A stretch of 64,000 bases of DNA from Sphingomonas lacusdianchii (GTDB lineage: Bacteria; Pseudomonadota; Alphaproteobacteria; Sphingomonadales; Sphingomonadaceae): assembly GCF_022664395.1 (NCBI RefSeq), contig NZ_JAKRET010000001.1, positions 1 to 64,000 of the forward strand. The letters run 5' to 3'. The translations under genes were made by a program, and so were the position numbers. A model generated the notes under the pieces. It did not search any database, was not told the origin of the DNA, and worked only from the letters and a program-made list of their open reading frames with translations. This document shows positions 17,515 through 26,765 of this stretch, in pieces; the first letter of the stretch is position 1, and the number at the start of each line of letters is the position of its first letter.

Positions 17515-18155
17515 GCACGGCTCCATGCGGCGAGGTCGTCGGCGAGGACATTGGCGAGGGCGGGATCGTCGCCGGGTTCGCTGCGTCGCCAGAGCGGGGC
17601 GGCGTCGAGGCGCAGGTCGGCGGGGCCGGGATCGGTGCCGAGGCGAACGGTCCGCAGCGGTTGCATGGTTACAGGCGTTGCGGTTTCGAGTTCGTCGAGC
17701 AGCGTCGTCGACAGGCGGTTGCCGCCAACTTCGGCGATGTCCGCGCGGCGATCGATGCCGATGCGGGTCAGTTCGCGCAGCAGCCGCGCGCCCGATTGCG
17801 GGGCGAGATGCCAGCGGCCGGCGACAGCGGCATCCTGGTCGAGCAGTGCGCCGGCGCGGATCGCGGCGGTGATGACCGGACGGTCGGTCGCGGCGGCAAG
17901 CGCGGCGACGGCGCTGCGCCAGTCGGCCAGCGTGACGGCTTCGGTCGGCAGGAGGCTGTCGCCCTGTCCGGGCAGGTCGGGCAGCATCGCGCCGATATCG
18001 CGGGCAGCGAGCGCGCGGAGCAGGCCGACCGCGAAGGTGCGGGTGCGGTTCGCTTCCTCGAAGGGGGGCAGCAGCAACAGCACGACCGGGCCGGCAGCAG
18101 GACCGAAACGCCAGAGCGCCTCGCTGCCGCCGGGCCAGTCGTAGCGGTCAATCAA
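17499..18155 (-). CDS. exosortase A system-associated hydrolase 2
   Basis: A 218-aa protein of the second hydrolase type found beside XrtA genes: LLLPPFEEANRTRTF near the N-terminus and MLPDLPGQGDS, both characteristic, but no clear GxSxG nucleophile elbow (AAIRAGALL is at the expected position). Its catalytic status is therefore uncertain. The start is a TTG overlapping the stop of the acyl carrier protein gene (TTGA), which suggests coupled translation. The likely role is processing of an ACP-bound or polysaccharide-linked intermediate, by inference only. Confidence 0.78.
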   Translation of the reverse strand: MIDRYDWPGGSEALWRFGPAAGPVVLLLLPPFEEANRTRTFAVGLLRALAARDIGAMLPDLPGQGDSLLPTEAVTLADWRSAVAALAAATDRPVITAAIRAGALLDQDAAVAGRWHLAPQSGARLLRELTRIGIDRRADIAEVGGNRLSTTLLDELETATPVTMQPLRTVRLGTDPGPADLRLDAAPLWRRSEPGDDPALANVLADDLAAWSRACAGW

Positions 18156-18424
18156 GCGGGCGCCTTGGCGCTTGCGAAGCGGACGAGCGAGCCGAACGTC
18201 TCCATCGTGTCGCCGTCGATATCGTCGTCCTCGATCAGGATGCCGAGCCGATCCTCCATCTCGGTCAGGACGCCCGCGACCGCCATCGAATCGAGTTCGG
18301 GCAGCGCGCCGAACAGGAGCGTGCTATCGTCGAACGCGGCGGCGCGTTCGTCGGACAGGCCCAGCACGTCGCGCAACACGGCGCGGACGGTTTCCTCGGT
18401 CGATGCTGAACCCTGTGCGATCAC
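18152..18424 (-). CDS. acyl carrier protein, exosortase A-associated
   Basis: A 90-aa phosphopantetheine-binding protein. The attachment serine is in ELDSMAVAGVL (Ser45), followed by the acidic EDRLGILIEDDDIDGDTMETFGSL typical of ACP helix 3. Not the fatty-acid ACP, whose motif is usually DSLDTVE. It leads an operon with the two hydrolases and diverges from the acyl ligase/decarboxylase pair, which may load an acyl or aminoacyl group onto it. Product unknown. Confidence 0.88.
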   Translation of the reverse strand: MIAQGSASTEETVRAVLRDVLGLSDERAAAFDDSTLLFGALPELDSMAVAGVLTEMEDRLGILIEDDDIDGDTMETFGSLVRFASAKAPA

Positions 18425-18997
18425 TCAATTTCCCCTGTCGGCGATAGGGTCGCCGGATCGCGGGTGTTTAGGGGGTGGGCGGCGCGATGCCAAGGTGGTG
18501 GGTGGGGGTTAAGGGCGGGGCGAAGCGGGTTGCTTTCGTTGCGCTGGGTCCTTTGTTCTGCCGTCGGTCGACGAGAGGGGGGCGATGGGACGATGGTTTT
18601 CGGCAAGGGGGACCGACGATCGTGAATTTTCGTCATTCCCGCGCAGGCGGGAATCCATAGCCGCTGACGTTTCGACTGGGCTCGCGACGCTGGCGCATAG
18701 GGCCTCCCGCCGGCGCGGGAGTGACGATCGTGATGGAGCAGTCGTCCCGCGGACATGCAGGGGTCGAGCGAGCCCTTGGCTCGCGCGCTCGCTTGGGCGA
18801 GCGCTCCACCCCTCTCCCAGCTCCGACTAAGCCTTTGCTGCGCAAAGACCAAGTCTGCGCAACCCTCTCCCCTCTGCGAGGGGTGAGGGAAATATGCGGG
18901 TATGGCGGTACTGGACGAAATGGGGGGGGGCGCGCCGCCTCCATCTGGTGAACCGCCCCCGGTTCAATCCGTGCCGCAACTGGTCTAAGGCGCGGGG
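18425..18997. other. 573-base divergent intergenic region with repeats
   Basis: This gap separates the leftward ACP operon from the rightward ligase operon and must hold both promoters. No gene is seen. Most of its right two-thirds is repetitive: the composite palindrome at 18631-18728 and a second GC-rich segment at about 18800-18900 (CTCTCCCAGCTCCGACTAAG and CAACCCTCTCCCCTCTGCGA) of a type that looks like another dispersed repeat. The left third shows nothing clear. Confidence 0.5.
18631..18728. repeat. composite palindromic repeat
   Basis: CGTCATTCCCGCGCAGGCGG-GAATCC, an ATTCCCGC/GCGGGAAT hairpin, is followed after about 40 bases by CCTCCCGCCGGCGCGGGAG-TGACGAT, so the pair forms a larger inverted structure. 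A second copy of the first hairpin lies at 26727-26765. The arrangement is similar to REP/BIME elements. Confidence 0.7.
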
Positions 18998-20491
18998 ATG
19001 CTTGATCCGGTTCCGCAGATGATCGATCGCTTGCCGTTGCGTGGGGAGCAGGACGCGCCGGCGTTGATCGATCGTGACGGCATCGTGACCTATGCCGAGC
19101 TTGAAACGCTGGTCGCGCGCGTGGCCGGCGGGCTGCGAGGGTTGCCGGCGGGGGCACGGGTGGCGACGTGGTTGCCCAAGACGCGACTGGCCTGCGTCAT
19201 GCCATTGGCGGCGGCGCGCGCCGGATTGGTGCATGTGCCGGTCAATCCGGTGCTGAAACGGGCGCAGGTGGCGCATATCCTTGCCGATAGCGGCGCGTCG
19301 CTGCTGGTGACGCAAGGTGCGCGGGTCGCGGCGCTGGCGCCGGGGGATGTGCCCAAGGGATGCGCGGTCGTGACCGATGCGCCCGATGGCGCGCCGGTCG
19401 GGGCGAGCGAGGGCAACCCGGACGCGCTGGCGGCGATCCTCTATACCTCCGGATCGACCGGGCGGCCCAAGGGCGTGATGCTGAGCCACGCCAATTTGTG
19501 GCTGGGGGCGATTTCGGTCGCGCATTACCTGCGGATCGTACCCGGGGATCGGGTGCTCGCGGTGCTGCCGCTGAGTTTCGACTATGGGCAGAACCAGCTT
19601 TTTTCGACCTGGGCGGCGGGGGGCGCGGTGGTGCCGCTCGACTATCTGACCGCGCGCGACGTGGTGAAGGCGGTCGAACGGTTCGGGGCGACGACGCTGG
19701 CCGGCGTGCCGCCACTGTGGACGCAATTGCTGGAGGCGGAATGGCCGGCGGAGACGGCGGCGCGGCTGCGGCGGCTGACCAATTCGGGCGGGGCGCTGAC
19801 GCCGCGTCTGGTGCGGGGGTTGCGGGAGCGCTTCGCGGGGGCGGAATTGTTCGCGATGTACGGGCTGACCGAGGCGTTCCGCTCGACCTTTCTGGACCCG
19901 GCGCTGATCGATGCGAAGCCCGAGGCGATGGGGCGGGCGATCCCCTTTGCCGAGGTGGCGGTGGTACGCGCCGATGGCAGCCGTGCGGAGCCGGGCGAGC
20001 CGGGCGAACTGGTCCATGCCGGGCCGCTGGTCGCGCAAGGATATTGGCACGATGCCGAGCGGACCGTGCTGCGGTTTCGGCCGGCGCCGGCATGGATGGC
20101 GAGCGGCGGCATGGCGGTTTGGTCGGGCGATACGGTGGCGCAAGGCGCGGACGGACTGTTGCGCTTCGTGGGACGCGATGACGAGATGATGAAGGTGGCG
20201 GGCAACCGGATCAGCCCGACTGAGGTCGAGGAAGCGGTCGAGGCCGGCGGCGAGGTGGCCGAGGCGGTGGCGGTCGGGCTGCCCGATGCGCGGCAGGGGC
20301 AGGCGATCGTTGTCGTGGCGCGGGCGGCGATCGAGGGCGCGGAGGAAGCGGTGCGGGCAAGGCTACGACGCGACCTGCCGAGTTTTCAGCAGCCGGTGCG
20401 CTATGTCTGGGTCGAGGCGATGCCGCGCAACGCCAATGGCAAGCTTGACCGGGTAGCGGTGCGGGCGTTGGCGGAAGGGACGGTCGCATGA
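18998..20491 (+). CDS. acyl-CoA ligase (AMP-forming), exosortase A system-associated
   Basis: A 497-aa ANL-superfamily adenylating enzyme. The P-loop-like ILYTSGSTGRPKGVM (about residues 147-161), NSGGAL, MYGLTEAF, and the C-terminal hinge/catalytic blocks GRDDEMMKVAGNRISPTEVEE and RNANGKLDR with the catalytic Lys are all present. It activates a carboxylic acid as an adenylate and passes it to CoA or, more likely here, to the ACP encoded divergently. It overlaps the decarboxylase start by four bases. This gene type is a fixed companion of XrtA loci. The substrate is not known. Confidence 0.88.
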   Translation: MLDPVPQMIDRLPLRGEQDAPALIDRDGIVTYAELETLVARVAGGLRGLPAGARVATWLPKTRLACVMPLAAARAGLVHVPVNPVLKRAQVAHILADSGASLLVTQGARVAALAPGDVPKGCAVVTDAPDGAPVGASEGNPDALAAILYTSGSTGRPKGVMLSHANLWLGAISVAHYLRIVPGDRVLAVLPLSFDYGQNQLFSTWAAGGAVVPLDYLTARDVVKAVERFGATTLAGVPPLWTQLLEAEWPAETAARLRRLTNSGGALTPRLVRGLRERFAGAELFAMYGLTEAFRSTFLDPALIDAKPEAMGRAIPFAEVAVVRADGSRAEPGEPGELVHAGPLVAQGYWHDAERTVLRFRPAPAWMASGGMAVWSGDTVAQGADGLLRFVGRDDEMMKVAGNRISPTEVEEAVEAGGEVAEAVAVGLPDARQGQAIVVVARAAIEGAEEAVRARLRRDLPSFQQPVRYVWVEAMPRNANGKLDRVAVRALAEGTVA

Positions 20492-21720
20492 AGCCGATCG
20501 GGCCGATCCCGGCGGGCTTTGCCGGGCAGTCGCGGTTGATGGTCGGCGGGGTCGACTTCGCCGAGTTGCTGGCACGCGCCGGGGACACGCCAGCGTTCCT
20601 GTATGACGGGGCGGCGATCGCCGCGCGGGTGGCGCAGTTGCGCGCGGCGCTGCCGGCAGAGGTCGGCGTGCATTATGCGATCAAGGCCAATCCGCATCGA
20701 GACTTGCTGGCGATGATCGCGCCGCTGGTCGACGGGCTGGACGTGGCGTCGGGCGGCGAACTGGCGCTGGCGCTGGCCGTCAAGCCGGCGGTGGCGATCA
20801 GCTTTGCGGGGCCGGGCAAGCGTGACGACGAACTGGCGGCGACGATCGGGGCAGGCGCGACGTTGCATGTCGAGTCGGAGGGCGAGGCAGAGCGGGCGCT
20901 GGCGATCGGCGATCGGCTCGGGCTCGCCCCCCGCATCGCGGTGCGGGTGAACCCCGATTTCGAACTGCGCGGGTCGGGGATGCGGATGGGCGGGCGCGCC
21001 TCGCCATTCGGGATCGATGCGGCGCGGGTGCCGGCGCTGGTGCGGCGGCTGGTGGCGGTCGGGGCGGACTGGCACGGCTTTCATATCTTTGCGGGGTCGC
21101 AGACGCTCGACAGTGCGGCGATCGTCGAGGCGCAGGCGGCGACGGTGACGCTGGCCGAGCGGCTGGCGGAGGAAGCGGGGGCGGTGCCGGCGTTCGTCAA
21201 TCTGGGCGGCGGGTTCGGCATTCCCTATTTCGCGGGCGATGTGGCGGTCGATGTCGAACGCGTCGGCGCGGCGCTGGGCGAGCGGCTGGCGGTGCGGGGC
21301 GACGTGCTGGGTGCGACCGGGTTCGCGGTCGAACTGGGGCGCTGGCTGGTCGGGGAGGCGGGCGTCTATTGCACGCGCGTCGTCGACGTGAAGGACAGTG
21401 GCGGCGAGACGTTCGTGGTGGTCGATGGCGGGCTGCATCACCAATTGGCGGCGAGCGGCAATTTTGGCACCGTGGTGCGGCGCAACTATCCGGTGGCGGT
21501 GGCCGGGCGGATGGATGCGGCGGCGACGATGACGGCGTCGGTGGTCGGATGCCTGTGCACGCCGCTCGATCGGCTGGCGGACCGGGTGGCGCTGCCGCAG
21601 GTCGCGGTCGGCGATACGATCGTGCTGTTCCAGGCCGGGGCCTATGGCGCGACGGCCAGTCCGGCAGCCTTTCTGGGACATCCACCGGCGCGCGAGTTGC
21701 TGGTCGGGGCAGCGGGTTAG
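20488..21720 (+). CDS. PLP-dependent decarboxylase, exosortase A system-associated
   Basis: A 410-aa fold-type III (alanine-racemase-like) decarboxylase related to diaminopimelate and ornithine decarboxylases. The PLP lysine is K66 in HYAIKANPH. GGELALAL, HIFAGSQ, NLGGGFGIPY and the C-terminal GCLCTPLDRLA and GAYG complete the site. It probably decarboxylates an amino acid or amino-acid derivative used by the neighbouring ligase and ACP. Translation is coupled to the ligase through an ATGA overlap. The substrate cannot be assigned from sequence. Confidence 0.87.
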   Translation: MKPIGPIPAGFAGQSRLMVGGVDFAELLARAGDTPAFLYDGAAIAARVAQLRAALPAEVGVHYAIKANPHRDLLAMIAPLVDGLDVASGGELALALAVKPAVAISFAGPGKRDDELAATIGAGATLHVESEGEAERALAIGDRLGLAPRIAVRVNPDFELRGSGMRMGGRASPFGIDAARVPALVRRLVAVGADWHGFHIFAGSQTLDSAAIVEAQAATVTLAERLAEEAGAVPAFVNLGGGFGIPYFAGDVAVDVERVGAALGERLAVRGDVLGATGFAVELGRWLVGEAGVYCTRVVDVKDSGGETFVVVDGGLHHQLAASGNFGTVVRRNYPVAVAGRMDAAATMTASVVGCLCTPLDRLADRVALPQVAVGDTIVLFQAGAYGATASPAAFLGHPPARELLVGAAG

Positions 21721-21856
21721 CAACCGACTGTCGCAAAATGGGACAGGGTCGGCGTTTGTCGCTGTACTCAACCGGATATTTACCCCTTGGCCGGCATAGC
21801 GGGCTACAGTCCTGCGCGGTCCGTGTCGGCCGTGCGCGTTCGAACGAGGAAGTGGT

Positions 21857-22489
21857 ATGCGTTTGAAGGGTGGAGTTGCCGGGGTGGCGCTGTGCGCGGT
21901 GCTGGGCGGGTGCGCCGGCGGTGCGACGCGCCCCGAACTGCCGCCCGCGCCGTTCGTGCAGGCGAAGGAGGCACCGGGCGAGGCTTATGTGATCGGGCCG
22001 CTCGACCAGCTCAGCATCTTCGTATGGCGCAATCCCGAACTGTCGGCGAAGGTACAGGTGCGGCCCGATGGGCGGATCACCACGCCGCTGATCAACGACA
22101 TGCCCGCCACCGGCAAGACTCCGGCGATGCTGGCCGACGACCTGAAACTGGCGCTGGGCGAATATGTGAAGGACCCGCTGGTATCGGTGATCGTCGAGAA
22201 TTTTTCCGGCACCTTCAGCCAGCAGGTGCGGGTGGTCGGTGCGACCGAGAAGCCGGCGTCGCTGCCCTACCGGGCGAACATGACGTTGCTGGATGCGATG
22301 ATCGCGGTGGGCGGGCTGAACCAATATGCGTCGGGCAATCGCGCGCGGCTGGTGCGATACGACCGGGCGACGGGGAAGCAGGAAGAATTCGGGCTGCGCA
22401 TCTCCAGCCTGCTCAAGAACGGCGATTCGAGCGCGAACGTGAAGCTGCAGCCGGGCGACGTCATCATCATTCCCGAGAGCATGTTCTGA
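21857..22489 (+). CDS. XrtA-associated polysaccharide export lipoprotein (Wza-type)
   Basis: A 210-aa lipoprotein with signal RLKGGVAGVALCAVLGGCAG (lipid Cys at residue 19). A poly_export domain follows (about 40-125, YVIGPLDQLSIFVWRNPELS and VRPDGRITTPL) and one SLBB-like domain (VVGATEKPASLPYRANMTLL cut in the middle). It should form the outer-membrane or periplasmic part of an exopolysaccharide export channel. It starts 137 bases after the decarboxylase, so a promoter may lie between. The next gene starts two bases after its stop. Confidence 0.9.
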   Translation: MRLKGGVAGVALCAVLGGCAGGATRPELPPAPFVQAKEAPGEAYVIGPLDQLSIFVWRNPELSAKVQVRPDGRITTPLINDMPATGKTPAMLADDLKLALGEYVKDPLVSVIVENFSGTFSQQVRVVGATEKPASLPYRANMTLLDAMIAVGGLNQYASGNRARLVRYDRATGKQEEFGLRISSLLKNGDSSANVKLQPGDVIIIPESMF

Positions 22490-22490
22490 G

Positions 22491-24014
22491 ATGGACGGGC
22501 TGGTTGGCGAGCTGAAGCTGATCCTGCACGCGATCTGGCAGCGGCGCTGGATCGCGCTGGCGATCGCATGGGTGGTGTGTCTGGCCGGGTGGCTGGTCGT
22601 CAGCCAGATCCCCAACAGCTATCAGTCGACCGCGCGGGTGATGGTCGAGATGCGGCAGGTGCTGCCGGGGGCCGAGGCGGCGGTGGCGCAGAATGCGCAG
22701 GCCAAGGACATCGACCGGATCCGCCAGACGCTGACCTCGGCGGTGAACCTCGAGAAGGTCGTGCGCGGCACGTCGATGGCCGAGACGATCGCCAACGACC
22801 GCGACGTGGCGGACCGGGTGGCGTCGCTGCAGAACGCGATCAAGCTGACCGCGCAGCAGGACAATCTGTTCGAGATTTCGGCGACGGCGGGCAATCCGAA
22901 GCTGGCGCGCGAGATCGTGCAGAAGATGATCGACATCTTCGTCGAGGATAATCTGGCGAGCGACCGCGATGCGACGGTGCAGTCGCTGCGCTTCCTCGAC
23001 CAGCAGCTGGCGCAGCGGCAGAAGCAGCTGGCCGATGCCGAAGCGCGGCGGCAGGCATTTCAGGCGCAGTATATGGCGATGCTGCCGGGGACGGGGTCGC
23101 TCGACGATCGCATGTCGAACGCGCGCGCCGAACTGGCGCAGATCGACGGCAACCTTGCGGCGGCGCAGTCGAGCCTGTCGGCGGTCAATGCGCAGCTGGC
23201 GGGCACGGCGGCGACGCTGCCGGGGACGGCCGGCACGGCGACGGTCGGGCCGGCACGCGCGCGGCTGAACGCGATCGAGGGACAGATCGCCGAGGGACGC
23301 AGCCGGGGATGGACCGATGCCCATCCCGACATGGTGGCGCTGAACCGGCAGCTGGTAGCGGCACGCGCGGCGGCGCGGGGCGAGGGCGGTGGCGTCAGCG
23401 GGGGCACGGCGGCATCGCCAAACCCCTTCTACCTGCAGCTGCGCGCGACGCAGGCCGATCGCCAGGCGACGGTCGCCGAACTGACGCAGCGCAAGCAACA
23501 GATCGAGGCACAGCTGAACGGATTGCAGGCGAAGATCGCCGAGGACCCGCAGGCGGCGGCGCAGCAGTCGCAGCTCGACCGCGATATCGCGTCGCTAAAG
23601 CAGCAATATGACTCGCTGTTCCAGGACCGCGAACAGGTGCGGATCCAGAGCAGCGTGCAGACCGATACCGATGCGGTGAAGTTCAGCGTGATCGACCCGC
23701 CGACCCAGCCGCGCGCACCGACCGCACCGAACCGGCCGCTGTTGCTGCTTGGCGTGCTGGTCGTCGGGATCGGCGCGGGCATCAGCGCGGCATTCGCGCT
23801 CAGCCGGCTGAAGACGAGCTTTGCCACGGCGGCACGGCTGGAGAAGATCAGCGGCATGCCGGTGCTGGGCGCGATCGGCGAAGTCGTGACCGATGCGGTA
23901 CGCGCCGAACGCCAGCGGCGGTTGAAACTGTTCGCGGGGGGCACGGGGGCATTGCTCGCCGCGTTCGTGCTGTTGCTCGGCCTCGAGTTCGCGCAACGCG
24001 GGCTGGTTGCCTGA
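22491..24014 (+). CDS. XrtA-associated chain-length determinant (Wzz/GumC-type)
   Basis: A 507-aa polysaccharide co-polymerase. The N-terminal Wzz domain has a membrane segment at about 19-39 and the following QSTARVMVEMRQVLPG. A long periplasmic coiled coil spans about 170-400, rich in Gln and Ala, and a second membrane segment lies near residues 425-445 after the proline motif IDPPTQPRAPTAPNRP. A further hydrophobic stretch lies near the C-terminus. It controls polymer length and works with the autokinase encoded next. The close spacing to its neighbours indicates one operon. Confidence 0.9.
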   Translation: MDGLVGELKLILHAIWQRRWIALAIAWVVCLAGWLVVSQIPNSYQSTARVMVEMRQVLPGAEAAVAQNAQAKDIDRIRQTLTSAVNLEKVVRGTSMAETIANDRDVADRVASLQNAIKLTAQQDNLFEISATAGNPKLAREIVQKMIDIFVEDNLASDRDATVQSLRFLDQQLAQRQKQLADAEARRQAFQAQYMAMLPGTGSLDDRMSNARAELAQIDGNLAAAQSSLSAVNAQLAGTAATLPGTAGTATVGPARARLNAIEGQIAEGRSRGWTDAHPDMVALNRQLVAARAAARGEGGGVSGGTAASPNPFYLQLRATQADRQATVAELTQRKQQIEAQLNGLQAKIAEDPQAAAQQSQLDRDIASLKQQYDSLFQDREQVRIQSSVQTDTDAVKFSVIDPPTQPRAPTAPNRPLLLLGVLVVGIGAGISAAFALSRLKTSFATAARLEKISGMPVLGAIGEVVTDAVRAERQRRLKLFAGGTGALLAAFVLLLGLEFAQRGLVA

Positions 24015-24030
24015 AGGGAGGACGGCCCAA

Positions 24031-24921
24031 GTGAACGATCAGTCGCATCGTGGCCTGCGTAGCCAGTCGCTGCTCGAACGGGCGGCGGCGCGCTGGCAGA
24101 TGGCGCCGGCTCCCGAGGTCCCGGTCGAGCCAGCTGCGGAGGTTGCCCCGGCGCCGAAGAAGCCTATGGCGGCCGCGCGCATCCGGCCGGTCGATCCGGC
24201 AAGGATCGATCGCGACGCGCTGGCCGAGGGTGGGATGCTGGTGCCCGGCGGTCCGGTGACGGCGCTGGCCGAGGAATTTCGGCTGGTGAAGCGGCAGTTG
24301 CTGGCGACCGGAGCCGATATCGCCAAGCGCGACGAGGATGCTGCGCGGATGATCCTGCTATGTTCGGCGCAGCCGGGTGACGGCAAGACCTTCTGCGCGA
24401 TCAACCTTGCGCTGTCGCTGGCGGCCGAGCGCGACCTGAACGTCCTGCTGGTCGATGCCGATTTCAACAAGCCCGACATTCTGGGGCGGCTGGGGCTGGA
24501 GGCGGAGCGCGGGCTGCTCGACGCGCTGGGCGATGCGAGCATCGATCCCGAAACGCTGGTGATCGCGACCGACGTGCCGCAACTGTCGATCTTGCCGGCG
24601 GGAACGCGGACCAACGCCGATACCGAATTGTTGCGCAGCGACCGGGCGCGGGCGGTGCTCGACGCGCTGCTGGCCGCCGATCCCGATCGCATCCTCCTGT
24701 TCGATTCCCCGCCGGCACTGGCCGCGTCGTCGGCGGCGGTGCTGGCGACGCTGGTCGGGCAGACGGTGCTGGTGGTGCGCGCCGACCGCAGCAGCGAAGC
24801 CGATTTGCGCGAGGCGGTGGCGCTGCTTGACGGGTGCGCCGAAATCCAGTTGCTGCTCAACGCGACGACCTATCGCGCCGAGGGGCCGCGCTTCGGCTAT
24901 TACGGGCAGGAACAGGATTGA
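24031..24921 (+). CDS. XrtA-associated tyrosine autokinase (BY-kinase)
   Basis: A 296-aa cytoplasmic BY-kinase. Walker A is SAQPGDGKTFCAINLA, Walker A' is LLVDADF and Walker B is ILLFDSPP. The C-terminus ends GPRFGYYGQEQD, with the Tyr pair as the candidate autophosphorylation site. It would regulate polysaccharide export by interaction with the preceding chain-length protein. The GTG at 24031 has GGGAGGA upstream and is preferred over a TTG at 24007, which would overlap the previous gene. The stop overlaps the next start (TGATG). Confidence 0.88.
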   Translation: MNDQSHRGLRSQSLLERAAARWQMAPAPEVPVEPAAEVAPAPKKPMAAARIRPVDPARIDRDALAEGGMLVPGGPVTALAEEFRLVKRQLLATGADIAKRDEDAARMILLCSAQPGDGKTFCAINLALSLAAERDLNVLLVDADFNKPDILGRLGLEAERGLLDALGDASIDPETLVIATDVPQLSILPAGTRTNADTELLRSDRARAVLDALLAADPDRILLFDSPPALAASSAAVLATLVGQTVLVVRADRSSEADLREAVALLDGCAEIQLLLNATTYRAEGPRFGYYGQEQD

Positions 24922-26525
24922 TGGTTCGGGCTGCGGTCCTGCCGGTCCTGATCGCGGCCGCCGCGCCGGCACAGGCGCAGCGGGTCGATGTCAGCCCCTA
25001 TATCAAGGTCGGACAGGCGGTCGCCGCCGACCTGACCGATGGCGACGTGGTGACCTATACGCAGGTGACCGCCGGGATCGATGCGCAGGTCACGACGCAG
25101 CGCGTGCAGGTGCAGGCCAATTACCAGTATCAGCGCATCTTCGACTGGGGCAGCGATTTCGGCGGCGGTGAGATTCATTCGGGGCTGGCGCGGGCCAATG
25201 TCGCGATCACGCGCTGGCTGAACCTCGAAGGCGGCGCAATCGCGACGCGGGCGCGCGGCGACCAGCGCGGGGGCGGGTTCGGGCCGTTCGTCAATGTCAG
25301 CAACGTCAACACCGCGCAGGTGTACGGGCTCTATGCCGGGCCGACGATCGCGACGCGGGTCGGGCCGTTCGCGGTCAACGGTACCTATCAGTTCGGCTAT
25401 GTGAAGGCCGAGGCGCCGGGCGCGATTGACCTGGCACCGGGGCAGCGCCGGGTCGATTATTTCGACGAAGCGACCAGCCATCTGGTGATGGGCAGCGCGG
25501 GGACGCGGGCGGGAACGATCCTGCCGATCGGTTTCACCGTGTCGGGCGCGTGGCTGCGCGAGGATGCGGGCCAGCTCGACCAGAAGTTCGAGGGCGCGTA
25601 CGGCCGGGTCGATGCGGTGCTGCCGCTCAGCCGGACGGTCGCGGCAGTCGGTGGCGTCGGTTATGAAAAGATCGAGGTGACACAGCGCGATCCGCTGCTC
25701 GACGCGCAGGGGCAGCCGGTGCTCGACGGGGCGGGGCGGTTCGTGACCGATCCAGCGTCGGAACCGCGCATCGCCTATAACACCGATGGGCTGATCTGGG
25801 ATGCCGGGGTCTTGTGGCGACCGTCGCCGCGCACCGCGCTGGAGGCGCGGCTGGGGCGGCGTTATGGATCGATGAGCTATACCGCATCGCTGCAATGGCA
25901 GAGCGGGCCGGGGGCGGCGGTGCAGGTCGGGGTGTACGACAGCGTCACGACGTTCGGCCGGCAGCTGACCGGATCGCTGGCGCAACTGCCGATCAACTAT
26001 ATCGACGGGCAGGACCCGTTCGGCGCGCGCTATGGTGGCTGCGTGTTCGGCGGCGGGGTGACGCCCGAGGGGCAGTCGAATGCGGGCGCGTGCCTGACCC
26101 CGGTATTCCAGTCGATCAGCGCGGCGACGTTCCGCGCGCGCGGGATCGACGCGGTCTATTCGATCACGCGCGGTCCGACCCGGCTGGGGCTGGGCGCGGG
26201 CTATGCCAGCCGGCGCTTCTACCTGCCGCCGGTGCCGGGGGCGGTCGTCTATCGATCGCGCGACGAGAGCTATTATGTGCAGGGCTTTGGCCAATGGGCG
26301 GTCGACGGGCGGTCGTCGATCGGCGTCGACGTCTATGGCAATTATTTCGTCAGCGGGATCGAGGGCGGACTGGACGCATGGGGCGCAGGCGCGCAGGGCG
26401 GCTATTATCGGCGGTTCGGGCGGGCCTATGGCAGTCTGACGGCGGGGCTGTACGGCTTCGATGTCGAGGGCGCGGAGTCCGATGTGATCGCGCAGGCGTT
26501 GCTAGGGGTCGGGTATCGGTTCTAG
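24921..26525 (+). CDS. PEP-CTERM system-associated outer-membrane beta-barrel protein
   Basis: A 534-aa protein with a signal peptide (VRAAVLPVLIAAAAPAQAQ, cleavage after AQA). The rest is rich in alternating hydrophobic and aromatic residues, has many Gly and Tyr, and ends in VIAQALLGVGYRF. The terminal Phe and strand pattern are typical of outer-membrane barrels. It matches the outer-membrane protein usually found between the autokinase and the ATPase in XrtA loci. It probably forms the export pore. The ATG at 24921 overlaps the autokinase stop. Confidence 0.83.
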   Translation: MVRAAVLPVLIAAAAPAQAQRVDVSPYIKVGQAVAADLTDGDVVTYTQVTAGIDAQVTTQRVQVQANYQYQRIFDWGSDFGGGEIHSGLARANVAITRWLNLEGGAIATRARGDQRGGGFGPFVNVSNVNTAQVYGLYAGPTIATRVGPFAVNGTYQFGYVKAEAPGAIDLAPGQRRVDYFDEATSHLVMGSAGTRAGTILPIGFTVSGAWLREDAGQLDQKFEGAYGRVDAVLPLSRTVAAVGGVGYEKIEVTQRDPLLDAQGQPVLDGAGRFVTDPASEPRIAYNTDGLIWDAGVLWRPSPRTALEARLGRRYGSMSYTASLQWQSGPGAAVQVGVYDSVTTFGRQLTGSLAQLPINYIDGQDPFGARYGGCVFGGGVTPEGQSNAGACLTPVFQSISAATFRARGIDAVYSITRGPTRLGLGAGYASRRFYLPPVPGAVVYRSRDESYYVQGFGQWAVDGRSSIGVDVYGNYFVSGIEGGLDAWGAGAQGGYYRRFGRAYGSLTAGLYGFDVEGAESDVIAQALLGVGYRF

Positions 26526-26547
26526 GGTATTACGGAAATACGCGGAA

Positions 26548-26661
26548 CCGTTCGTGCTGAGTAGGGGCTGAGCCTGTCGAAGTCCCGTATCGAAGCACAC
26601 GCGGCAGACGGTCCTTCGATACGCCATTTCGACAAGCTCAATGGCTACTCAGGACGAACGG
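26548..26661. repeat. about 114-bp imperfect inverted repeat
   Basis: The left arm begins CCGTTCGTGCTGAGTAG and the right arm ends CTACTCAGGACGAACGG. Inside, AGCCTGTCGAAGT pairs with ATTTCGACAAGCT, and TATCGAAG with CTTCGATA. The whole can fold as one long interrupted hairpin. It lies 20 bases after the outer-membrane protein gene, so it may also act as a terminator. The layout is that of a dispersed non-coding repeat. Confidence 0.75.
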
Positions 26662-26726
26662 ACAGGGCTTATCTTATCGTGTTCTGAGGTGCCGGGATAA
26701 CGCTGCGTGCTCCTATCAGCTTCCCG

Positions 26727-26765
26727 TCATTCCCGCGCAGACGGGAATGCCGATCCGCTGATGTG
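26727..26765. repeat. short palindromic repeat, second copy of the 18.6-kb type
   Basis: CGTCATTCCCGCGCAGACGG-GAATGCC followed by GATCCGCTGATG matches the first part of the element at 18631 with only a few changes. It lies in the 416-base gap (26526-26941) that separates the outer-membrane protein gene from the ATPase gene. Apart from the two repeats, that gap holds no gene; its AT-rich right end (about 26885-26935) probably holds the promoter for the second half of the locus. Confidence 0.65.

Noticed and set aside
24900..26294. 464-codon minus-strand frame over the outer-membrane protein gene
   Set aside because: Antisense shadow without a domain. The plus-strand gene has a signal peptide and a beta-barrel pattern.
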